From: Branchiostoma floridae
Taxonomy: Eukaryota; Chordata; Leptocardii; Amphioxiformes; Branchiostomatidae
NCBI RefSeq assembly: GCF_000003815.2
Contig: NC_049995.1
Span: 14,040,262 to 14,104,261 of the forward strand
Reading direction: 5' to 3'
DNA: 64,000 nt
Below the pieces are notes generated by a model. The model had not been told where the DNA came from and did no database searches. It saw only the letters and a list, made by a program, of their open reading frames with translations. How positions within the stretch are numbered: the stretch's first letter is position 1; each line of letters begins with the position of its first letter. The position numbers and the translations under genes are program-made. Below, in pieces: positions 32,760-44,500 of the stretch.

Positions 32760-33330
32760 TTCGGCGCTATATCGGGTGACCTAAGTACGACAGAAATCGC
32801 CCCAGGTGCGGCCATGGGACTGTAGGGAAAGACCCCTACTCTTCTCTATAAGTGCAGGTTCTTTAACGTGCACGAGGTGTGGCTCTACTCAAACAAGGGA
32901 CCTTTATTTAACATTCTAGCCGAGGGAAATCCCTAAAGCTGAATGCACAACCCGCCGTACCTGCAAATACGTGCTGTCTACGTGTCAAAACGTGGGCAAT
33001 CTTTGGGGATCCGTACGTGGTAGGTACTGCCTCGTAGGGAATCCGACGTATCATGGAGCACGCAGACACGCCGTAGAACTTTACGTGCAGGCAAAACTGT
33101 ACGGCTAATGTGGCCTCCCAAAAAAACGTACGTATAAATTGCACGTAAGGCGGGTTGTGCCCTTAGCTTAACGTTCTACCCAAGGGGTATCCCTAACCGA
33201 ACATTTTACCTGATTGAAGTGAGGAAAGTCGTGTCAAGTCGTGTGAAATCGATGGCGCATCATCGGATTGGAACCCAGAACCTCTGGATTATGAATCGAA
33301 CACCCTACCGATTGCACCACGCGACCCCCA
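32760..33330 (-). mobile_element. tRNA-derived SINE-like element split by a MITE
   Basis: The minus strand from 33330 reads like a degenerate tRNA: gtcgcgtggtgcaatcggta (A-box-like), ttcataa as a CAT anticodon loop, then ggttctgggttccaatcc (B-box-like). The body continues leftward to about 32760. The clover-leaf is too decayed for a working tRNA gene. Confidence 0.5.
32945..33160. mobile_element. MITE nested in the SINE-like element
   Basis: Inverted ends gcacaacccgcc / ggcgggttgtgc, with inner acgt-rich arms. The flanks resume related gaaatccctaa / gtatccctaac sequence, supporting insertion into an older element. Confidence 0.75.
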
Positions 33331-35061
33331 CAAAAATTGTGCAGTTGGCTTTTGGGCGGTAAATGAGTAGCTTGAACTGCTGATTATGCATACCTGCCAG
33401 CTAAGTAGTTAACAAGACTTTGACCTGTTACACGTATCCTGTTGTAGATCACTTATTAACGGGCGTTGTGTTTGATAAGCCTAATATTCCTCTTACTGAA
33501 CTGTATGATAGAATCTTATTCTGTATGATAGAATCTTATTGTGCCGCGAACAGTGTATGAAAACTTGTCCATACATAAAAGTTGAATTAAACTACTTCAT
33601 GAATAAGAGTAAAGACAATCCAACTATGCAATCTAACTTTTAGCTTTGATGAAATTATGTTGCTTTAGGAAGTCTTTAAAATTGTCGATAAAATTGTCCC
33701 GCTTTTGTAGAGTAGTATATAGATTGGTCTATATATAGCTATGATACCCTATAATTCATAACAAAAAAATTCGTATCACCTTAACTGGTATCTGCTGCGA
33801 CGGGGCGGCTCTCTGATTAGTACGTGTCAAGCGCTCTCTGGTGTTTCAAACGCCCAACCACGGACACGCGCCCCTCCCTTCGCTATGGTTCGACTCAATT
33901 CGCATGGTTACACGTATGATAACCTTTGATATATGTTGGCGTCAGTTCATACCTAAAAGTCACGAGACAGGTAAAAATAGCCTACCTGTGATTGGTCTTC
34001 GTTAGTCGTATCTGAGGCGGCTCCTCAGAAGACCAGTAAACATTTTACCGCGCTGGAAGAGGTACTACGCGTTTTTAATAGAAGGCACGGTGTTAAAGTC
34101 AACTTTTTTTATGAATAATGAAAGTTACATGATGTCTGTCTAATCTTACATACTATAATATACATATCCGATGATATACACATAAATGGATTAGAAATAA
34201 CACCACCACACAGCGATTTATTCAGACCTAAAGTTTTACCATGGGTAAAACCTAATGTGTACTACACTACATAGACAATGAAATCATGAGGAAATTCTCA
34301 ACCTGTTTTTACCGTGTCTACCAGACATTCATAATGGCCAGTTTTCAATACATATTGTGTTCAGTGCCATTATAGAATATCCGCATTCATCTATTGTAGC
34401 TATGACCATGGATGGAAGTTTCTTTGCTTCCAACCATGATATGGCACACACTATATTTGGACAAATACAAGCCGCGGGATGTGAGAAGGTACGCTAGCAC
34501 CATGTTTACACTTCCAACAAAACATTCAGACAAAAGGTTGCTCACCTGATACCAGGGTTCAAAGGTAAACCATAGAAAGGTATGGTGAAGTAATATATAA
34601 GACACAGGCGTATCCATACGGCTTTAGTCTCCATGAAGAATAAAGGGGACTAGTTTTGAAGTAGTTTTCTGTTCGTAGAACTTCTAAAGCAGCTACCCGT
34701 CAAGGGACGAGAGGTTAGACATCAAGAGGTAAGCTATCAAGATCTTTTACTTGCTTTCACCTTCGTGCGCCCGTAAATTGAGGTAAACAAGACGGCTTAT
34801 GCTTTGTCATGAACTATTGTAACGTACTTGTTAGTAACATTGTTTTTCATTCATTCGCCTCGTTTGGCTTTACTCTAGCCAGACGTTGCAATGACTGATC
34901 GTTGTACACGAAGATCCTGTGTAAAAGTGCTATACCTTGTAACTCACTACCATGTTTCCTTGTACTAAACTTATATCCCCCCCCCCCCCGCCTTCCAGGG
35001 CATCAGACACAGATCACCAGAGGTGATTGAAATCTACACTATAGGGTTGTAGACACCAGAC

Positions 35062-36621
35062 ATGGCAGCCAGAGGTAACGTTTGATTTTTAAGACTGTAC
35101 ATTTGGAGATATGATAAAATTGTGACATATGTGCAATATTTACCCTTTTTCTGGTAGATTGAGTTGGCCCTGTTTTGCAACAACATCTGTCCAATCATTG
35201 GCCCCAGTTTCCCTTTGTTGTTGTTGTTTTCTACATGAACAACTTTCGATAGCCAAATATTTATTTTCATTGTCGGCTAGCGGTTATACATACCCCAAAG
35301 TATGCACAAGTGTTCTGCATTGTTATCCTTAAATACTCTTTGTTTTTGGTTTCCTACAGGACCAATAGTTTTGTTGCTCAACGACGAGTATGGGACATCT
35401 AAGGGGGGAGTCTCTACCATCAACCTCCAGGCGGGCCAAATGCTGAAAGACAAGGCAGTCGTGTACAGCACAGTCCTGCAGCTGGAAGTGCCGAAACGAG
35501 ACCAGGAGGCTGCAGACAGAGATGGCGTCCAGCTGATCAAGCCCCACCAACGAAAAGGGGACAAGACAGAGCCCTCCATAAACTGGCTGAGCTTTCAATA
35601 CCTGACCTACTACCCGAAGTCGGATTCGAAGCTACCGCAACATGTTGAAGTCGTCTCGAAGCTACCGCCACATGTTGATGTCATCGTCGGCCACGCTGAC
35701 ATCACAGATACGGCGGCAAAAAACATCAAGGATGAGTACTACAGGGAGGCAGACCTGATCATGATCACTCACGTCTTGCCGGAGGACACCGAGTACTACA
35801 AGGGAGGTCGGAAGGCCATGAAGGCTTGGGAGAAAGAAAGGGATATGCTTGATAAAGTCGACAAAGCAAAGGCAGCTTTCTCCGTGGGTCCACGGATCTT
35901 CGACCACTACGACACTAAGTACAAAGGAGAGAAGAAACCACAGGATCACTACATCTTCCTCCCGAAGCCATCCGAGTTGTTCCTGGCCAAAAACGTGAGA
36001 CCCGGAGGAGGGCAAAAGGTCGTCCTGTCCATCGGCAGGGTGAGGAAAGTGGAGAAGCAAAAAGGTCATGACCTCACGGCGCAGTCTATGGGAGATGTGA
36101 AAAGGAGGATCCCAAACGTAAAGTGGGATGCCCGCGGCATCAGCGAGGATGATTGGGAGACGAGCAAGAAGATCCTGGAGGACAACCTGAACAGCCCCGA
36201 TCTCAACCCCAACCTGATGTGCTACGGGACCCAGGAGGATATCCTGAATGACATGATGACAGCCCACATGGTGCTGATGCCGTCCCGCTCCGAGCCGTTC
36301 GGACTGGTCGGCCTGGAGGCCATCGCGGCGGGCATCCCCGTCCTCATCTCCAACCAGACCGGCCTGGCAGGGATGATCCTCGACCTGATCAAACAGGGGA
36401 AGCTCAGCGCAGAGCACAGGAGCGTCATCGTGGAGACCAGCGTGAACGACTCCGACCGAGCCGGAGATGTGAAGAGGTGGGCAGACAGGATCGTGGACGT
36501 CCTCACCTACAGCGACTCGGAGTTCGAGAAAGCTGCCAGGCTGAAGCAGCAGCTCGTGGCCTCCAAGTACTGGGAGGAATCCCACCGCACCTTCCTGCAG
36601 GCCTGCGGCATCCCGGCTTGA
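35062..36621 (+). CDS. GT4-type (GT-B fold) glycosyltransferase, bacterial-like
   Basis: Two coding exons: 35062-35074 (ATG GCA GCC AGA G) and 35360-36621, joined GT-AG in phase 1, giving 424 residues. The N-terminus MAARGPIVLLLNDEYGTSKG then GVSTINLQ is the glycine-rich start of a GT-B donor/acceptor half; the C-terminal half has KVVLSIGRVRKVEKQKGHD and SRSEPFGLVGLEAIAAGIPV, the E-x7-E motif of retaining family-4 transferases that contacts the nucleotide sugar. No signal peptide or membrane segment, so probably cytosolic. Donor and acceptor are unknown. A 27-base internal duplication gives SKLPQHVEV / SKLPPHVDV near residue 105. The single long exon and bacterial-style sequence suggest horizontal origin or an old lineage-restricted gene. 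An antisense frame of about 330 codons is a shadow. Confidence 0.85.
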
Positions 36622-36678
36622 GCTGCAGCAGATCAGTGAGTGGATGCCAATCAAGGGACACAGTGTCCGTTAGTGAGT

Positions 36679-36875
36679 TACTGTAAATGCATTTAAGTTC
36701 GCGGGGATTAAATTTCGCGCTAGCAGGACAACGGAGCGGAGTGTTCGCGGTAGTGCCATACACTGTAGTCACAGACTGTAAAGGATAATGTTCGCGGTGG
36801 TTTTGACTTCGCGGTGAAGCGGCCACGCGAAAAAAATTGAACATAAAGACACCGCGAACATTTCTGCATTTACAG
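36679..36875. mobile_element. ACTGTAAATGCA MITE (copy 3 of 4)
   Basis: Starts tactgtaaatgcatttaag, ends aatgttcgcgg-type complement then ctgcatttacag. It is inverted relative to the copies at 3457 and 21284. It begins 58 bases after the glycosyltransferase stop, so it may lie in the 3' UTR. Confidence 0.8.
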
Positions 36876-36921
36876 AATACTTCTGTCAAAAGTAGCCTAT
36901 CAACTAATCATTCCTAAAGCA

Positions 36922-37376
36922 CCCTTCACACGAGAGCACGAATGAACCGGAATGCCGTCCGATTGAATTTTTTTTCTATTCGTGGCAATTCCTCGCAATT
37001 CGTACTGTATTCTAAACATTCGTACTGCGTTCCAGATATTCGTCCCCGTTCTTTTGGCTGGCTCGAAAGTTTTTGACATGTCAAAAACTGTCGAGGTGCA
37101 TTCGAAGTGTAGAAATATCGAATGGCATTCCAAGTGGATTCTAACTATTCTAACTGCAGTCTGACCGCATTCTGTGGCATTCCAACATTATTCGAAACGT
37201 TCTTATCTCATTCGATGGAGAACCGAAACGGCAAGCCACTTCAATTCCTGCCCGAATGTGGCCAAAAGAACATCTCGAATGCAGTAAGAATTTCTAGAAT
37301 ACACTACGAATTCCGAGGAATAGAAAATAATTTTCATTCTGACGGCATTCTGGCTCATTCCTTCTCGTGTGAAGGG
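36922..37376. mobile_element. Foldback-type MITE with long imperfect inverted arms
   Basis: Left cccttcacacgagag...gaatgccgtc, right gacggcattctgg...ttctcgtgtgaaggg. Pairing continues inward through attcgtactgtattct / agaatacactacgaat. The interior is a run of attcg/attcc words. Confidence 0.75.
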
Positions 37377-40300
37377 GATATCAAGTCCATTTGGAATTCC
37401 CACTCGGAATGGCCCCGAACACTGCACAAAAACAAGAATTTCTGGCAATTACTGGTTTCTTATACTACCGTGGACCTTGACATGTCCGGGTCGTATAAAG
37501 GAATTTCGAGCCACGGTGCGTCCGGTGCCGAAAATCCCCAATCATTGCCGGACATGGCCATGTCCGGCAGTTCGCGGTACCCGCACACTGCGTGCCTTGA
37601 GAAGTGGTTGAGCGAAGGGGTAGTGTGTATTCAAGTGATAATTGCTATCAATGTTTTTTAAAAGAAAATGGTACGGAAAACAGTATAAAAGTATCCCTGG
37701 AATAGAAAAAGCGAAAAACTTTTATCTCTGTATCTTGTTTTTTGCATTAACAAAGCTTATGATCCTGATAAAATATTAACGTGTTTATATTCAACTTACG
37801 GTACCGCAGAGTGACTTTAGAAATGTCAAAGTTTGCCCATGTAGCATGAATTATAAGATATAACAGTGCAACAAAATGTTTGACAGTTGAACATGTCTAT
37901 TTCGTAACATTCTGTTCGGTTTGCTTATTTACTGGTCGTGCGGGAAAAGGCGCGTTACTGGTTCTAAACACGCACGTTCCAATTCTGTTAATAATGTCCG
38001 ATACGGCAGTAGCAACTTACAGCAAATTTGAAAGTTTGTTAAACATTTGGGATTGAGATACCCATGGATTAAAATCTACAATCTACAGTACATTAGAAAC
38101 AAGGCACGCCCTCCCTCCAATACACATGTAATGCTTTGTTCTGAAAACATGGCGTCGGTACGCGACACGCCTGTCTTACTGGCTACAAAAATCCCGCCAT
38201 CCCCCAAAAAAGGAAAAATGCATACACAATAAAACATATATTGAAACTAAATGTAAGGGTATGGTTGTCTAGCTATCCGGCCAGACACAGGGTGGTTATT
38301 CTATTTGATGGAAGGATTTCTGCAAACACAAAGACAAACAATTTCTACCAAAGCCTATGGAGCTTCTGTGATAGGTTTATTTATGGTATATAACGATACA
38401 CGACAAGCTCATGTTAGTGAACTAGAAAATAAGGTTACATACAATTAGTATATAACAAAGGTTTTCAAGATACACAAATGAGATTAAAAGGAGCCTAAGG
38501 CTGGGTCCCCTTGGTTTATATATAACAGAAAACACAGCGCGTAGGGTAGATAATTGAATGTGTTCTTTGTTAGGAGATACAAGAACGTACTACATGTATA
38601 TATGGATGCATTGTACGACAAGCAAATGTCTTTTTTTTCTGGCAGGGAAGTTAATAACTATGCACGTCGGGGCCCTTAGCCTGATTCGTAATGTTTTTAT
38701 GTTTTGTGATAAATCTAGTTGGACCAAGGAGGTTATAGTTCAATATTGTAGTAGGATAGAGTAAAAACATTACGTTTATTATCCAAGTGATGTCTGAAAC
38801 CGTAAACAATTACAGCTGCATTTTGCCACCTAGTACCGTGTGGGTATTGTTTGACTGCCTGTATTGTTTGACAGTCTGTGAATTGCGACCATGTGACAAA
38901 AAGCTAAATTCAGCTACAATAGACTTCCCGACTTTGTTTGTCTACATGCAAATACGCATAAAACGCCGCCAATTGTATTCCACATAGCAGTTGGGTAGAC
39001 CAATCAGCACACGTGTTGCGATTTTCAAATCTTTCAATCCCATCTTTCAGTTGGCATTCGGAGATGGCCTTGTTTCTGTAAGGTAGTGCTTTCACCAAGC
39101 TCCTATCCCGATAGCAAAATATTTGTATGCGCGCCAGACGGCCCCATGGCCCGTGAACAACGAGAGCTTGGAAATACTGTACGTCAAGACCGGACACTAT
39201 CTTGCTGTGGAATTGCATTCAACTACCAACGCCATGGGACCTAGTTCTGTTTAAAAGGGTAACAACCGGTGCACCTAAGAGCCCAGCTGTTGTTTTGTGT
39301 GGTTTGAGTTTCAGCAAGAAAGGTCTTTGTCTCTACGTCGAACGCGAGAAGGGCTAGCTGCTGCCGTTTCACGATGGACTGAATACTACCGACCGTTATG
39401 CGAACTTTACAAGCCGGGTTCCTGACTAGCATCGGTTTGTGTAGAAGACCGTCTGGACAACAGAATTTGTGAGAGCAGGAATGCAGAAATCGAGAGATCT
39501 ACAGGAGTTTATGTCAACAAATTGGAAACGACTATACAGTTGGGCGACTGCTTATGAAAATAGTGAAGACGCGGATGCTAGCTATAGTGACCTATGAAAG
39601 CAGACCGACAAATATTTGAAAGCGAAAAGAGCGACGGAGCCCACCAGGAGCAGTCCAAAATAGTTTTAAAAAATGAAAAAAAAGTTAATTCACATTTTGA
39701 AAGAATAAAGGAAACTTATACAAGCTACATGGGAAGGGGATGGGAGGGTAAATCCTGGGTCGGCAGGGGTGATAAAACGACACTGTTTTTAATAACAAAG
39801 GGTGTAATGAACGCGCTTTAGTCGACGTAGATAATTAGGTGATAATTGCCCGGTAATTTATGCAAAGAGTATCCGTGCGGCTCGACCAACGTGTCGGGTG
39901 TCCGGGTATATAGAGAAGTATTACGGCTAAATGCACGGTCAAGAACGGGTCATAGACACGTACCGGACACGAAATGGTTCGTTTCCGTGCATCCTCGGGT
40001 GTGCCAGTTGCCCGGACAGGCGTCATGTCCGGTGCGATACGTACCGTGAATGTCAAACCATTTCGAGTGTCTGGGTGCATGAACAGGAGTTTCTACCCCG
40101 TATATTCAACTTTTCATGCAGTGGAATGTGTTACGAATTTTGCAAATACTTCATTCCGACTGGTTCGGCTTGATTCCTGCTAATTCGATTTCCGTGTGAA
40201 GGCCCTATTACTAATGGGCCATCCATCTGATCTCGTGCCAGGTCTTCCGCGCTGCCTTCATCTCCCCAGGTTCTACAGTCCTTCTTCAGGTCCCTCGAGG

Positions 40301-41590
40301 CCTGCCTCTGTTACGTTTACCTTAGCGTAGTCCATTTGGGTTTCTGTGGGCGACATATTGGTGTCTGTATTGATTCATGCCATAGAATTATGTTCCATTT
40401 TCCATCTCGTGTCAGTGCAGTGTTTCATCTCAATGTTAGGGATGCATGTAAGCCTGGTAACTTCCTTGATAGAGAGTCTGCTCCCATTCAGAATTCTCCA
40501 GAATTCCCCTGGACATCCCTGAGGCACTGTCCGATCGATCTTCTTGTTTGATCTCCACCATTAGTTCTTTCACAATTCTCTTTGATAACTCATAACCTTT
40601 CCGTTATAATCAATTTTCTGCAAATATCTGGGAGCACCTTAAATTGGTGTAGTTTACATGAATAAAACGATTGTGAGTTGAATAAATTTGCTTGCTTTAT
40701 TATTGATTTTGCAGTCAAATTAACAATAATGTAGAAAAAATAAACAATAGTTCCATGTAGTTGTCAATCTAATCTTTGGTGTACAACATGAAAAGAACAA
40801 TTCACAAATATTGTATAATTTTAAAGTGAAGACCTAAAAGGTGTACGTCTTATTCATAAATAAAACGCAATGAGTCCTCAGTAACTGGCAAGAAATGCTT
40901 TGTCCATGACAAATGTGCAAGTTCTTTAAAACATCCCATTTATAATTACTACATGTAAGAGCTACTACATTTTACACAAGTCATACAATCCAACATGCCT
41001 GTGCCCAATATGGTCTCAAATAGCCAGAACACTTGATATCTATCGACAAGGATGGTACTAGCTATATCATTATATATGCTTCTTTACTTTACTTAAATCT
41101 CATACTCCTAAATCTCAATCACTTCACACATTACACCAGCGGTGCAGGCACCAACCAATTGTCAGTTGAGACCAGATTGCCCAAAATCAAAGGCACCTAA
41201 CAGCAGCTGGTTATATTGCACAGAATAGCCTGCCAAATCTCAATAGCCCTTTATATATTTTGAACAAAGTTTTAATGTGTAAATTTCTCAAGTTCCAACT
41301 TTCCCTCTGTTTTCATGATGTCCTCTTGGTAAAGTTTTCCTTTCAAAAAGTCCATTTGTATGGCCTAATACCAAATGCCAAATATGGGTGCCTTCCCACA
41401 CCATTTGGTGAATACATAAAATAGGGGTAGTGCCCATCTCCATTTCAATAGCCCTTGGGCCACACATGCTAGTACAACAGTAGCTAGTCTTAGACATGGC
41501 CTGGCAGAGGCATTTACCAAATGCAAGACTGGGCAGAATCATTTTCATCTTAGCACATGTCTTAAAGTCTTAGCTTTGTGTCGCAGCTGC
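37377..41590. other. Intergenic spacer between convergent glycosyltransferase and PRPP synthetase genes
   Basis: No credible gene. Open frames such as 38910-39218 (-) have no recognisable family. 40215-40330 (-) reads NRGRPRG-like and may be another LINE tail relic. A minus-strand AATAAA at about 40695-40701 could end the PRPP synthetase transcript. Confidence 0.4.
37547..37568. repeat. Perfect 22-bp palindrome
   Basis: gccggacatgg meets ccatgtccggc with no spacer. Related cggacatg/catgtccgg words occur nearby (37476, 40012-40032), so it is probably part of a decayed element. Confidence 0.6.
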
Positions 41591-44500
41591 TTAATGTGAC
41601 ACGAAGCTAAGACCCAGAAGTCCCTCTGAGATGACGTCCGCCAGTGGAAGGAGTTTGAAGGGTGGGTGTTCGGCGATCTGGCGCGCGTGCGGGACCGTGT
41701 CTGTAATCCAGAAGTTTTCGAAGACGACGTCTGATTGGGTGAAAAGTTTCCAGGAGTCGTGAGGAAACACAGGGTGGGTCACGTACGCGCTGACCTTCTC
41801 TGCTCCCTGGGCCAACAGCACCTGGAACATGGTGAAAAAAATGAAATTGTTTGAAATAACACATTATAAGGGGAAAGGGACAAAATTGTGTCTGTTTAGT
41901 TTAACAGCATGTTGGTAATGCTAGTTCACATTTATCCGAAGAGTAACCTATACCCATTCTTTTTAAAAATGGAGTATATGGGGATATGAAGTCGACAGAT
42001 GGTGTATTCTAACTGCAATATTTTCAAATTATAAAATATTGCTGTTTGAAACCACTAACTATTGACTTGATATCATTTTTAGAAATAAAAGACATAGGTT
42101 ACTCTTTGGATAAATATGAACTCGCGTTTAATAAAGTAGTCCAGCTAACAGACTTTGTCCGAACAACTGATAGGCTTATATTAGTAAACTTCAGTCAACG
42201 GAGTTATCAATAGAACATTGATTGGTACATAACTTTGGATTTTAGGCAATAGACAGGTGCATGTCCATCTGACCTTGGCACACTCCTTCAGCGTTCCTCC
42301 GGTCATGACAAGGTCATCCACAATGACAACATGGCGGCCTGTTGGGTCACCTGTGGAATAAAACATCATTTTAGACATGATATTTCTCGAACCAAACTTT
42401 ACAATGAAGTGGTTACTGTTTCTAGTTTGTTAATCTTATTCAGTGAATTTGTGATGATGTAGTATTAAAGGTCAAGGGTAAGTAAGGTGAAGGTCAGAGG
42501 TTATAAGATTACATTAAAAGTAAACAAGTTATGACAATATCATCTTGCGAATATAAACATGCATTAAGATCAATGCTGATTTAGTTTCATAATATATTCA
42601 TTTTCTCAAAAAATTATTATTATTGATAAGACTTAAGACTGACAATTTTTTTGTCACAATCTGTTACATTTAGTAATTTCTTTTTTTGGGGTCAAATACT
42701 AGTAATCAACTCTGATGCATGAATTTATGCTGACCATCATCATTCTACTATTCAGGCATTACAGTTCATCTCTTCACTATTACATAACGGACAATATCCA
42801 TTTAATATCTAGTTGATTGGTCAAATACTATTAAACTGTACAAGAGTTAGGTCATGCATTACCTCTTACAAAGCAACAAAGCATATAAAGTTATATTAGC
42901 TTATTTACTAATCAATACACGACAAGTTAATTGCTAAAATGGTTAACCTTTACTTGATGCATTGATAAATAACAAGTTAATAGATGGATTGATGCATTGT
43001 TATGCATTAGTGGATGAATGGATGAATATTGAGCTACATGAAGGATTGGCTGATTATCATAATATTAATAAACTGATTGATAACATGTTAAGCCAAACGT
43101 ACCTTCCTTGATGGTGACCTTCCGCTTACCTTCCTTGACCGTCACTAGTCGTTGGTCGTCCTCCCGGACTTTGGTGCAGATGACCAGCGGAAACTTATCC
43201 TCGAACATCAGATGGAACCGCTTCCACGCGCCCTCGTCTGGGAACGCCACCGCAATTCTGGACTTGTCTGGAAGCTGTAGGAGTTCTCGTTGAATCAGGG
43301 GGATCGCACTCTCTAGTCTGAAAATGTAAGTTAAAAATTGGCAATTCTAAGGGTACTCACTCACTCACTACTACTGGAAGGGGAAATTCTACCTTTTACA
43401 CCATGAAGTCTTATTGAAATAATCTCCAACCTTTGCAGTCCACAGTTTTTACCTTCACAAATGACCTTGTCAGAAGTACATTGTAATTTACCTGCAAAAC
43501 GCACAGTCTCCATAGCAGGCTCTCGGGGCCTTTTTTCTGTCTCTTTATTATTAATTGTCTCATAATACACTTTTGCTGGCCATTTCGTTTCGTACCAGAG
43601 AGCCTGCACTGTTTGGCTATTATTCTACTATTCTACAACACAAGTGTTGTTGTCAGGGCACCATGCCATCATGGTAACAGTAAACAGTCGGACCTTGGGA
43701 TGATGTTGTCTGAGAAGTAGAACCTGAGCGGCAGGGAGTGGATGTCGTAGATCACCACCTTGGTCGGTCCTCTCGCTGTGAGGGGGATCGCTGATAGCAA
43801 CGTCGCTAACGTCTGGAGAGAAAGCAGAGAGTCTATTTATTTATCAATATTCTATATATAGACAATGGAGCGTATGGCAAAACAGGTGTCAGAAGATGCC
43901 TTTTCAAAGCCGCCAAGAGTCGGACCACATCAGTTAACCTTGCTCCTGTCGAGGGTGCATCCACGCTTCAAATTTGTGTTGGTTTCGGTAGAATTCAGCA
44001 AGGTCAGGGTTCACACTGTTTGATAACTTGAAATTTGAAGACTTGATTAAATTCTGTGTTAGACTTACATGTAGAGAGCTATTAGATAAAAGAAATATAA
44101 TGTTACAATAATGAGGGTCTGCATGGGAGTCCTGACAGCACATTACACTCAAATAAGAAGAACCTCCTATGTATTAGGCTAAAATGAAAGAAGGCAACTA
44201 TGCAAAATTTGGTCGCCTAGCTACGAATTATGTGAATAAGACAGCTTTTCCTACAAATTACGGGAAATTCAACAGAAAAGAGCATGCAGACCCTCAATAA
44301 CATTTCAGGTGTAAAACCCTAACTTTAATAGGTTACAGACATGTCTTCTGGATGGATTACAAAGAATAAAATAAAAGCATAAAAAGAAGTTGGCAAGCAC
44401 CAAAGCAGTATCCTAGCAACAGGGTTATGACCTTTGCGGTGGCGATCTGCCCTTCGGTGTCGACACGTTCCATGGTTCCGGTGGGGAAGTACGGCAGGAT

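Larger units (their letters stand above)
27274..35061. repeat. Repeat-rich spacer with a diverged tandem duplication of about 2.2-2.5 kb
   Basis: Between divergent genes. Ordered similar segments recur: 29690-30240 resembles 31860-32480 (gcctatttaacc/gcctgttgaaac and gtatttgttcactt blocks), and 31257-31560 resembles 33806-34130 (tttcaaacgc, cacggacacg, aagttgacgc/aaagtcaact). Copies are old and interrupted by other elements. No convincing exon was found; regulatory sequence for both neighbours should lie here. Confidence 0.55.

Noticed and set aside
33265..33330. tRNA-like sequence with CAT anticodon loop
   Set aside because: Arms do not pair well and the B box is off-consensus; it fits a SINE head better than a working tRNA gene.
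35662..36654. 330-codon antisense open frame over the glycosyltransferase exon
   Set aside because: It mirrors codon structure of the GC-rich sense exon, has no family features, and the sense protein has clear catalytic motifs.
38910..39218. 102-codon minus-strand frame in the intergenic spacer
   Set aside because: No recognisable domain, no supporting splice context, and it overlaps no conserved motif.
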